DNA of 64,000 nucleotides, taken from contig JBBHKE010000116.1 of NCBI GenBank assembly GCA_037447655.1, positions 1 through 64,000 of the forward strand, in the 5' to 3' direction. The translations under genes were made by a program, and so were the position numbers. The DNA comes from Zygnema cylindricum. Its lineage: Eukaryota > Streptophyta > Zygnematophyceae > Zygnematales > Zygnemataceae. The notes beneath the pieces were generated by a model. It was not told the DNA's origin and made no database searches. It saw only the letters and a program-made list of their open reading frames with translations. Of the stretch, positions 34,801 through 46,800 are shown one piece after another. Every line of letters starts with the position of its first letter. The first letter of the stretch is position 1.

Positions 34801-37800
34801 AATTTATCAGCATGTACCATTTTCTTCAAACTGTCATAGTTCACATGGCCTAACCTCTTATGCCACAGCTCATGTGAAGATAATGCACCGAAATACAAAA
34901 CATCATTTTCTTTTTTATCGGGCATATCCATTCGGTACATTTTGCTGGCATCTCTAGTGCCTGTGACCGCAATCTTTCCATTCTTGCTAACAACCTGCCG
35001 ACCATTTTTCAAATTGACCTCAAACCCTTTTCTTTCTACCAAAGTAGTTGAAAACAATTTTTTCTTGAAATCCGGGACAAAGAGAACATTGTGAAGAGTT
35101 CTATCAACTGCCTTTCCTTCTATATCAACTAGCAAGGAAACATCACCTACAGCACGTGTCGTACACTCATACCACACACTCATACCACAGGCATAGTAAA
35201 TATTTTTCTCGGGTGTGGATTTCAATTTTTTGAAAAATGCCTTGTTCGAGCACATGTGTGCCGACGCTCCTGTATCCATTATCCATCCAGTGTCTTTTGC
35301 ACCCTCCATTGCTGTCGCCATAGCAAATATGTCCTCGTCGTTCTCGTCAGAGAGTGTCAGAGATTCGTCCTGGTAACATGAAGATGCCGAGAATAGTGCA
35401 TTTCCTCGAGATGTAGATCCTGTGAAGCCTTGATTATACCGGTTTTGTTGCCATCCAGGCCTGTACAATCCTGTTTCGTTAGCTCTCTTAAGCTTAGGAC
35501 AAAACTTATATCCATGACCTTTTTCATTACAATTAAAACAAGCATTGAAAGACTGTCTATTCCCTCCCTGATTAAACTGTTTAAACTGATTCTGGTTCCG
35601 ATTAAACTGATTTCTCTGCTGATCAAAGTGATTTCTTTGCTGATGAAACTGAGCCTTTTTGTCAAAGTCTGTGTTAAAGGCCTCTTCTTGCTTTTCTGCA
35701 CTGTGAATTTTAGAATCAGCTTCCTCCTCTAATATCAAATTAATAGCTAACTGCAAAGTCCAGCTAGCTTTATCTTTCTGTTTTAGCCTATCAGACGCTG
35801 CTTTCATAGTATTAGGAAGACCCCTCATTAGTAATGCAGCCTGCTGAAACTGAGGAAACGATCCACCTGCACAAGCATGAGAGTCTATTAAAATTCGAAA
35901 CTTGTTACCATATTCGGCCATTGTGCCGCCCGTGTATTTGTAGTCCCAAATTTGTCCAGCCAAAAATAGTTCTTCTTGGACATTAGCCTTTTCATAATCA
36001 TCTTTAAGAGACTTCCAGATATCGATCGCCTTTTTCATTTTTATCCGAGACATAGCCAATTCTTCTGGATACAGAATTTTAGAATAGATCGAGCTTGCGA
36101 ATTTTTCTTTGACCAAGATGCATCTGTTTTCGCCAGGGAACCATCCAAAATATCCAAAAGATTAACATTTTCGAAGTGTGTTTCCACCATATCCGCCCAA
36201 TAAACATATTTTTCCCCCGAGAAGATATGAATTCTTGATGACAGCCCCATAACCTGTTGTTCCACGACCACTGGAGCAGGTGGAGGAGCAGGTGGAGCAG
36301 TAGGTGGAGCAGCAGCAGTAACAGTAGAAGTAAACATAATTCACTCACAGAAGCTTGTTGTTTTGGAAACCTTTAGTACTCTCTATATCTAGTGTGTGAG
36401 AAAGATATTAAGAACTTAGTCACTTTTGTGTACAGACTGAATTATAGTAGACAGGTGTTAGTGTGGTGTGTAACTCCGAAGGGAGTACACAGGCTTGGTA
36501 CACTCCAGGGACACGTGTCAGTCCGTGAGACGGCGGACAGAGTCAGCCGTCATTTTGGAAGTGACAAATGTTCTAAGTCCTAAGTCTTATACTCGTAGTG
36601 AGTTTCTACTCCTAGTTGTCCTATTACATAGTGCTGTACCTCGGATACAAACGTTCCTGAGAGATAGGTCCAAAATCCTAACTGCCACTAAGATCTAAGT
36701 ACTCCTAATCATGTTAAAGCTAATTCTGCCACTGTACAATCAGTATTACTAGGAGGTCAATACAATTACTTGCCGCCGGCTTAATTACTATTGTCTAGAT
36801 GAGTTCATCTAGATGTTGCGAAAACACCTGCCAGCAAATCACTATGAATCTCGTCCATTGACTTGATTCAGATCAACCGCAGCTGTGTTGTCTCGTTCCG
36901 AATCATATTCAACGACACCGCAGCTTCGTCGCAGCTGCGTCGTCCCGTACTGAATAACCGCAGCTGCTTTGTCCCATCTGCGTTGCAGCTGCTTTGTCCC
37001 ATCTGCGTCGCAGCTGATTTGTCTTGTTCAATGTGTGACAGGCATATGTGGATGTCGGTGCCATTCCGAAATACATGTTCTGTACTTAAGTGACGACGCG
37101 TGTCCTTTTTGCTTTATTTTACTGTCTTTCTGCCGTCACACTAATTTACTGAGACTTAAAGCTTTCCAAAATCAACAGTTGTCAGGCATTTATCCCTTTT
37201 TTTTGTTTTTTTCCCTTTTTTTCACTAAATTCACCAGGACATTGTTTGACTTTTCGATTGCATCACGGAAGTGGAAAAGTAAAAGAAATCAATAATTGGC
37301 AGCCTTGGCGTCAAATCTGATGAACCAGACTAAGGCAATTGCACTGAAGAGAATTCAATCAGCGGTAATAATATATGGACATATATGTTTTTGTACCAAC
37401 ATGCATTATTTATTTTGAGTGTTTCAAATCGGGATGTTACAACCATTATCAAGCATGTTGCATTGCCATGCAACAAACCGATATCAAATCTGTGATATTC
37501 GATATCAAATCAAATATCAAATGTCCATGTGTCGAATTGTGATGTGTCAAAGCTTTTGTGATACGATATACAACTGTGATGATCATGTGAATACAAATAA
37601 CATCAAAATTCAGACGGAATGAACGCTATGAACTTTGGAGTAAATTTTACTTTAATATATATATTTACACAATATTTGTACTCACAATAGTTGTGCAAAC
37701 TCCTAGTACCCTTTTCCTAGCTGTGCATCTTTAATGTGTTAAGCTGTTCCCTATTCAAATTCACCACCAGCTAAAAATACAAGGTTTAAACTCTAATTTC

Positions 37801-40800
37801 TCTTTTGTCGAACTTGAGGAATTTCAGGACTTCACTGTACTACCCTTTACTCTATCCTCTGATGTGCCACTAAAGTGAGATCTGGAAAGTATTTCAATTC
37901 CAGATTAGCTGGTCGTCTCCCAAGCCTCAAAGTATTAAAACTAGTTACTCGATCCTTTTCTCTTTCTCCACATCCCGGGAAATTTCAGATTTTTTCAACT
38001 CTTCTGGCTCAAAGTCATAATTTGAATCTCGCAATGCCAAATTTGTTTTCCAGTTCTATCTTGTCACTTCATATAAATGCCCTTTAATTTTGGAAGAAAG
38101 AGGACTAATAAATAGCATTGTTTTAGATCTTCAGAAAGCTTTGAGTTTTTTGTGCATGCTCCTTGCTCGATTCCGATATCTCATACTTGGAAAATTTTGT
38201 GGATGTTTTTTGATTATTTGCAGAGCTCCTGGAGTTGTGTGGGACGAACAACTGTACGAAGATTTATTTTCTAACGACACGGAGAAGCCAGGATGGTGCT
38301 TTGCCGATCCTATTAGGAATTCTCAATTTAATACTCGCAAAATGTGTTTTTGTCCATTTGATGGGCAGTTGGGGACATTTTGTGAAATCCCAACTCGTGC
38401 ATACTGTGTCAACGGTTGCAACAACCATGGAAACTGTAATAGCGGATATTGCCAGGTGGAGATTTACTTCAAAATGACCTTTTGACCTTTTGGATAGAAC
38501 TTTTATATTGGGCTTTCGCATCAAATAAGTCGTGAACGGTGTTATATTTCATAGTTGAAGCCTCTATTAGTGCCGTTTTTTATCTTTTTTGGCTGTGTTG
38601 TGATGCTAACTGGATTTTCAATTGGTGTTTTTGAACAGTGCGAAAATGGATGGTATGGTATCGATTGTAGTATCCCTTCTACCTTCTCCTCCTCTTTGGA
38701 TCGAACTGCAGTGCCATGGTTATGGCCTCCCTCTAGCCCTTTTCCCGTTTCTATTTCCTCGACGAAAGAAAGACTTTTAGAGGAGGATGTCTTACCTGTC
38801 ACTCTGGATGAGAAGGTATCCTCGAGTGTGATGGTGAAAAAAAATCTGGCTGAAGAAGGAGAGAACAGCATTCAAATACAGAGAAGACGACCGTTAATTT
38901 ATGTGTACGATTTACCAGGAGAGTTTAACTTCCATTTGTGGCAGGTGAGTTGTTGTTCATCTTTGGTTTGGCACGATACCATTATATGTTGCAATTCTGT
39001 CAAAACGAAACATCTTGCATGAAACCAATAGGTCTATTTTTGGTGTTTTTTCTTTTTTGAATGACATTAATTGTAATCTTTAACTATCAATTATCGACGA
39101 AAAGAATATTTCAGCATGAAATTTATTTGTACAAATTTTTATTCAAACATTTTCATTTTCATTGCTAAGTTAGGACTCACGGAGCTACTGTTCATCCAGA
39201 TTTAGGGGAATTCGGCATTAACCTGTATTATGCTAAAATTCAACTTTATAAGCCACAAAAGTAGACTGCGCCCATGAATAATGTGGACCTCAGTAATGGT
39301 GAAGAACAGTACTGCCTTTACACCACCCAAGAGACGATCATTGCCCACTTTTAGTTGGGATGTTTGAGTTTTGTATTGTTGAGAGGTTAGGATACATCCT
39401 AGAAAAACAAAAGGCGCCTTTTGGACAAAATGAGGGAGGTTATCCTCCTTCGAATTTTTCAGAAGGTCGGTTTTTTTTGTTGTTAACGCGAATGCTTTTA
39501 TCTCCCATTTTACTCATAAAGTGAATTCTAAAGCTTGCCAGTAAGTTATCTGTAAGAAACTCAACATGGTTGACAGATTTAAATACCGACATCTATTCGA
39601 CCTCACATTCAACTTAGAGAATAATTTGTGACTTGAAATTTGTAGTATTTGCCTTGAGTAGTGTCAAGCAGAGGTTTCAATATACCGAAACCTTTTCAAC
39701 TCTTAAAAATGTGAAAGATTTTTTATAAACAATCATCAGTTTACATGTGCAGGGCCGTTCCATTCGATATTACTGTGTGCCGTGGTTTTACGATCAAGCA
39801 AACGAAACTGTTTGGAATGCAGGACTGCTGTACGGAATGGAGGTGAGTCACAAAAAGAGGAGGACAGACAAGAGAGCCTGGAGGCAAAACAAACTAATAG
39901 GTGGATGACTCAAATTCTTTTTTTTTGTCACTGGAAAACTGCTGAGTGGGGCAAAGGATTTTGTGTTATGTGTGAGTCTGAGCTGCCTTGTCACAAAGGA
40001 TGTTTATGTATGTTTTTTATGTTTATCCATGTGTTAGCCTGTATTATTTGAGGCGCTTTTGTCGAGTCAACACCGAACAACCAATGGAGATGAAGCCGAT
40101 TTTTTTTACGTGCCTGTTTTTGGTAACTGTATAATCTTCCGGGCAGACGATTCTCCTGGCATGGACATGCAGGTTTGTGATCTCAACCATAATTGCCTGT
40201 CCTTATTACAGTTTTCTGACTTGCTTCCGTTTGTATATGCTTTCTTCTTCAACTTCGCGTTATCTAATGTCTCGCCACAGTGCTCGAGAGGTAATCCGTT
40301 TATTCGCAACTGTGTTTATGTTGCAGAAGAATCACTTGGGCATCCGGCCATATTTGTTAACTGACTATGTGATTCGTGCTTACGAATATATACGAGATAA
40401 TTTCCCCTATTGGAATCGTACAGGCGGTCGTGACCACCTCTGGGTATGCATCATTCTCTTTTTTCACTAAAATACCTTTATGTTTGTGTCATCATTTTAC
40501 AATGCAACACTTGAGGCACCGGGCTACTTGGTTCAAGACTATTTTTTTGGGTCCGTGTTGTACTTTGAATTACCAATGTTTTGGTGATTTTAATTGAAGG
40601 AGGTACTGCATGTTGTATGCTGAAGCCAACATTTTCACTGTGTATATGCACTTTATAATGTACACACACTATTTAAGAAAATTGAATGTAACTCTAAAAA
40701 ATACCTTTGGCGCTTTGGACACTTGTTTTAGTATCACATGATTGTTTGGTTTTGGTTGCACAACTAGTGGGTCGGTTCTAGGTAATTCTTGCTACTATTG

Positions 40801-43800
40801 GATTACATTTTGGAATGTGGTTTACAATCATCCAACTCTTTATTGTTTAAATCTGGTATTTACTTACAAATGAAAGACAATTCTGCCATTTTCACCATTT
40901 ACTAGAAAGTTATCAAGCTTGAAGTATAAAAACTAACTGAAAACATGGATGTTACCTTGCTCCATTATTGTCATCTTTAAACACCCCATGCATCCACATG
41001 ACATCGTTACTTATGAACTTACATGTGCATGTCCCTTTTTGGTGCTTGCAAAAAGCATTATTAGTAATGATGGTGTTGTCATCTTTTTTTTAATTGTAAG
41101 CGTTATTGCTACACCGCGCATCGTTATTAGTGTCAACGACACTAATTTGGGTTCTTAAAATTTTGATTTTTTTCCTCAAATAGGATACATGATTTTAATT
41201 TTTCCTTGACGTTAATTAAGGTACCGTACAAAATAGCGTAAAGGACGAATTACAATAATATCTAAATAGTGTGGTGTACGGTCGATGTCAGACCGTACAC
41301 AAATGTACCTTTTCAAGTGCAAATTTTACAAAAAATGAGTTAATTCAGACGCGCACGCATAGGATCGTGCGCTAAAAAAATGGGATTGTTCTGACACGTA
41401 AATTAGTCTTACATGTACGGATATTTAAATTTCACGACGGCGTACGATTTTTAATATTTTGTACGGATACATATATTAATGTATATAATCGTACAACGAA
41501 TATTCCATTTTTGCTGTTCCCAAATTAGCATAAACGCCGAAATTAGAATACACCTTTTTTATAAAAAAAAAAAAAATCTTAATTAGCGTCAATGACGGTG
41601 TATTTACTTCCACACTATTTAAACTTTGACACTAATAACGATGCGCGGTGTAGTGCTTATGTTGCTATAGTTTTCCATCAAATGAATGTTAACCTAGATG
41701 TCATTTTACGCTGCATCTCCCATCGCTATTAAAGGAATCATTAGTGTATTTGCAAAATTGGTGTGTATCATACCAATTTAGGGCGACGTCGCGGATTGTA
41801 TTCTACTCCCTTAAATAGTGTTATTGACACTATTTTTTTATGATTTTCAAAGTCGCGACTAGTGTTATTAACCGTAATAATGATGGGCGGTGTAGCTCGT
41901 TTGTTTGTTAAGCACATGCACTTTTGTTCAACAAAAAGGAGAGATGTAGTTTATTATTGAATGTATTTATTGAAAGTTTGAAATGAATCATGTACTAACT
42001 GATTTAAAGCCGAAGCATCCCTTTGGTTACCTCTTACAGTAAGTTTTGCATAAGGTTGTGTAATATAAATGACTACCAGGTATCATTTGCCGTATAATCC
42101 CTTTTATGTGTTGCTCGGATGTTTTTAGCCTTTTGAGATGTAAGACCCGTACTTCGAAAGTTATTGGACTTCATGGCATTCTAAATATTGTACTCAGCCA
42201 TCAGCCATCCATAACCTTTTTTGGCTCATAATAAGCGTTATTATGGCATGTATGAATCCTTTCTGCCTTTTTGAAAAAATGTGTCATCTGTCATAATTTT
42301 CTGTTTGGTGTCTTGTCTCTCCAGTTTATTCCCACCTTTTCATCATCTGTAAACATACTCAATTCTTTCTGTAAACGTAAAAACTGCAGACCTACTCTTG
42401 GGATGAAGGCTCCTGCTATGCCCCGCAAGTCATACGGAATAGTACACTGCTTTCATCATTTGGAAATACGATGTCCAAACACAAGGACTCTACATCTGCT
42501 TATAAGGCAGACAATTGGAGTGTTATACCTCCAGAAATTAGAGGCGACCATCCATGTTTTGATCCTAACAAAGATATAGTGCTGCCTGCATGGAAACCTC
42601 CGAGTGTTGCGACTCTCAAGTCTCGACTGTGGGCCAGGCAAGTTATAACTTTCTGTTTTCTTTTGTCTGTTGGGGTTATCTGTCAGCTGCACAATAAATT
42701 GCTATTAGCACTAATAGCACTAATTGCCGGTTTTTTTGGCCCTGAGCTTAAATAGTGTTGATAAGACTAGTTGTTTTTTTCCTTAATGCTTATAAGTGGC
42801 TGAAAATTGTCCACATTGATCCTACATAATTAGAATCAATAACACTAAAATAATCCCTACACGACATATTCTTAACGCTAATAGTGACTCGCTATGTACC
42901 TTTTGTTTGTGTTTTCCTATTAATTTTTTTTTTTGTGTACTGGGAGTGTTTTCGCGTATCTTTGTTGCACTGTTACAAATGCATGTGGAAACAGGGAAAG
43001 GAATCCGCAGTAATTGGCGAAGTATACAAATACTTCAAAATTTTGAGGCAAAAGTGTCCACATGTATTTTCTCCATTTCATAGTTTTGCCGTTTTATGCT
43101 TTTTGTGTTTGAGATATGTACGATACCAAATTTATCACCTAGTCTTAGATTTTTTGGAGCTTTTGGGGGTTGTTGATCGGGGAGAGGACAATACATATGA
43201 GTGCTTATTATGATGTCTATACGAATTCATCTTTTCCTGGATGATATTGGTTCATAAGATTGACCAATACCATAACATCCTACTCTATGAACCGAAAATA
43301 ATTTGGAAAAGGTCAAGTTGAAACTTCTTAATTTTGTTGATCGACAAAAGTAAATAAATTGTTTGAAACATGTGAAATTGTTTAAACTCGAATATATTCT
43401 ACCCGCCGATTTCAGGTTTCGAAACCGTTATCTAGTATATGAATTGTCAAATGGCAATCTTAACCATTTCGAGAAGTTTATTTACGTCTTCATACAATAT
43501 TAAAAACATGGATTACAGTTCAAATTCCCTAATATTCGTCGTGTGTACGTTCTATGTCTAAAAGGCAAAACATTAGATATTGAATAATGAACCGACTCCG
43601 AGTTCAAGATGGTTTTGTTACAGTTTTCTTAGATTCTCAAGAAATGACACATTGCCAGTTTGTAGTCTATATGTTTGCTGCGGCCTTGGAACATATAGTG
43701 TTACCCAACGGGAGAATTCTATGACTAAGAGATTTTCAATCTTGATCCTTATGCTCCTTTTGTATGTATTCTCCATGATTTATAGCTACACCGCCGATCG

Positions 43801-46800
43801 CTAAAAGAGTTAATAACGCTAATTTGGTCGCGGTTGTTTTTAGCCGAAAATTATAATATCTTGTTAAGAACGCTATTTAAGGGAGTGGACTAAACCCCCC
43901 ACGTCTTCCTACATTAAATTAGTATTGCACATTCTAATTTCGCATTTACACTAATAATTCCTTTACTCTAATAGTTGTGGGCGGTGTACTTCCAGAAAAG
44001 TGAATGTACCACTGGATTAACAAATTTCTGTAAGTCGAACGATCTCAAATAGATAAACTGGCCATTTCACCAAAGTGAAATTATCCATGTAGGTGTTGAC
44101 TTGCGTGCTTGGACAAAAACATACCTTGTCAAAATAAAGTACTCTGTCCTTTGCGATTCATAGTTAATATCGCTGCTATATTGCTGATGTTCCGCTTATC
44201 AGTTGAGCCCGATAAAAATACACATTAACGGTTATTTTGTAAAGTTAAAATATATATGTCAGAGTGACTCTTTTTCCCTCTTGTTCTCCCTCTCCTGCTC
44301 CTCCTCCCTCTCCTCCTCCCCCTCTCCCTCCACTCCACCACTTTTTAAACTCGAAAATTGCCCTGAAGTTTCATCTATGGCGACTTGTGCAACAGATCTT
44401 TTGAGGACCGACCAACTCTCTTTTATTTTAGTGGACATTTAGGGTTCAATTTTGGAGATCGACCAGAGGAAGGGTGGGTTGTCTCTTCATTTACTCGATA
44501 TTCGTTTTGTGTTTTTTTTTTCTAACATCAGCTGTAACTGTTCTGCATCCAGCTTGTTTGTTTTTTTTTTTTTTCTCTCTTTTTTTTCCTTTTTTTGCGT
44601 TGGGTATTTAAATTTCTCGATGATTGGATTATGATGCATTTCCATGTGGAAACCCAATAGACATATACGGTGCGCCCAGCACTTTAAGGTGTTTTTAAGC
44701 ATAATTTATTGTGTACAATCAGTTTGCTTGTTAGTTTGTTTTTCTTTTTTTTTCCTTTGCCAGACCTGTCATTTTTGGATTTTGACAGCCCTGTATTTTG
44801 AAGAAGCTTAAATTTTAGAATGAATAACTTGAGACTTTATTGGTAGCTGGCTATATAGATGATACCAATTCAATCAGTAAAGAAGTCGTGAAATTCAAAA
44901 TAAGTCGTGAAAATTGTTGAGATTTCTTTTCAGTCTGAGATGGTGGGTGGAGAGGAGAAGATTGCAGATACTCTAAGGGCATTCGACAGGAAGTCGCAAA
45001 ATATTTCGCATCCGTTCCAAATAAGGACGAAAAGATGGGAGAGAAAGCAGAGGCGGGAGTCATTGTGACCAATAAGAGATCTCACAAGTACGAAGAAGAG
45101 GTGCTCAAAAGAAGAAACTTCATCCGTTTTCTTCCTTAAGGTTATTTTGTTAGGTTTCTTTCAATGATCTTCCTTATGGCTTCAATGATTACTTTGCAAG
45201 TTATTTTTTTTTTCTTTTTTTCAAACTTTCTGATGCAAAGTCAGCTCATAGAGTGATCACACTATGAGCAAATAACTCACGTTTTGTGAATAAATGTGAA
45301 ATGTAAGGCATTCACAAAAAAGTGCAATTTCTCAAACAAATACCCAAACGATCTTACAGTATCCCGGAAGATTACTCGCAAGTATAATGCAAAACAGATG
45401 TAAAGGTAAGTAGTGACGAAAATTACACCTATGTCGGAAATCACACCTGTAAGTGAATGCACGTTATTTGTCGACGTGAGTAATTTACGCATAATTAATT
45501 TTATGGTATTCAAGCGTATTCTATAGTTAGTATTATACTGATTTTTTTGAAATTTTGGTTTTTATACGGCAACCATACCTCTGATTTACGTTCAATAAGC
45601 TGTATGCTTACTCATTTACTCACAAAACATGAGTAACTTTTGGTAGTGTGAACACTCTATAAAGATTGTTTGCTAACAATTCACATGTTTGAGCTTAGTT
45701 TTTTGCGAGAGTCGAAATAAAAATCCCTCTTTGACTGAAATGAATCTAAGAAAGTGTAAAAAGTCTTATACAACCAATATGGCAGCAGTTTCGGCTAAAG
45801 TGGAGCAGTTTTGAGAAAGAAAGACACACACTCATCCCCATAAAAAAACAAAGGGGGAGAACAAGGAAAGAAAAGAAGAGAAAGTTAGAGGAATGGTCTT
45901 TTTCTCTGCAATGTTCCAGCTCTTCTCCACTCGCTTCAGTGGCCGAAGATCACAGAAGAAAAAAAGGAGAAAGAAAAAATATATATAGAGGAATGCGGTC
46001 GTTGTTTCTGCGGTGTTCCAGCTATCCTCTTCTCACTTTTGCAGCCATGTATATGTGTACATATATATAGTACATATTATCCATAAACACAAATATATCG
46101 ATAAAGCGAGAGAGGGAGAGGGAGAGGAAGAGGGAGAGGGGGAGGGAGAGGGAGAGGGAGAGGGAGAGGGAGAGGGAGAGGGAGAGAGGAAGGGAGAGAG
46201 CGAGGGAGGGAGAACAGGAAAAAAATTAAAGAGTAATTTGGATTTTTTTTTTGGTGTTCCAGCTGTCGTCCTCTCGGTTCTGCGGCGTGTTTCCTGGCGA
46301 TGGCTTCAGTGCTCGCATGGAGGACAGCATCCTCCACGGCTGCATTCCGGTCATCATCCAGGATGGCATCCAGATGCCATTCGAAAACGTCCTAAACTAC
46401 TCCACCTTCGCACTCCGAATCAAGGAGGACGACATCCCCAACATGATTGACATCATTAAGGTTGGTTTTGGATCTTAACGAGTCTCCCTCTCCCTCTCCC
46501 CCCCGTTCTCTCTCTCTCTCCTTTCCCTCTCCCTCTCCCTCTGTATGGACTCTCACAAGTGGAAGTAGAAATTGTCTTTTTCAAACCTTTTCACTCTCCT
46601 TTCACTCTCCCTCTCCCTCTCACTCCTTCTCCCTCTCCCCCTACCCTTCTCCCTCACACTCTCCCCTCCCTCCCTCTTTCTTGCAGGCCATTCCGGAGGA
46701 GATTGTTCGCTCCATGCTGAATTCCGTTCAAAGTCTTTGGCAACGATGGACGTACAATTCTGTCGCCCGATTGGAGGGATGGAGACAGAGGGAGTGGTAC

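Larger units (their letters stand above)
32271..37355 (-). mobile_element. Ty1/copia retrotransposon, defective, in ExAD intron 3
   Basis: LTR - internal region - LTR, coding on the minus strand, i.e. opposite to the host gene. Gene order gag, protease, integrase, RT remnant, RNase H is the Pseudoviridae/copia order. It lies wholly between host exons 31174 and 38224, so it lengthens the intron without breaking the ORF. The LTRs differ by substitutions and a 20-odd-bp tandem duplication (GCAGCTGCTTTGTCCCATCT in the right copy), so the insertion is not recent. Confidence 0.88.

Noticed and set aside
42638-42755. Hydrophobic ORF extension (LLLALIALIAGFFGPELK) after the DNWS/PAWK exon
   Set aside because: It reads into the intron; the FYFSG exon at 44396 restores the expected sequence and phase.
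44940-44967. Earlier start for the YSKGIRQ exon
   Set aside because: Adds residues absent from the family and gives the wrong phase with the 44396-44473 exon; the TTGCAG acceptor at 44967 fits exactly.
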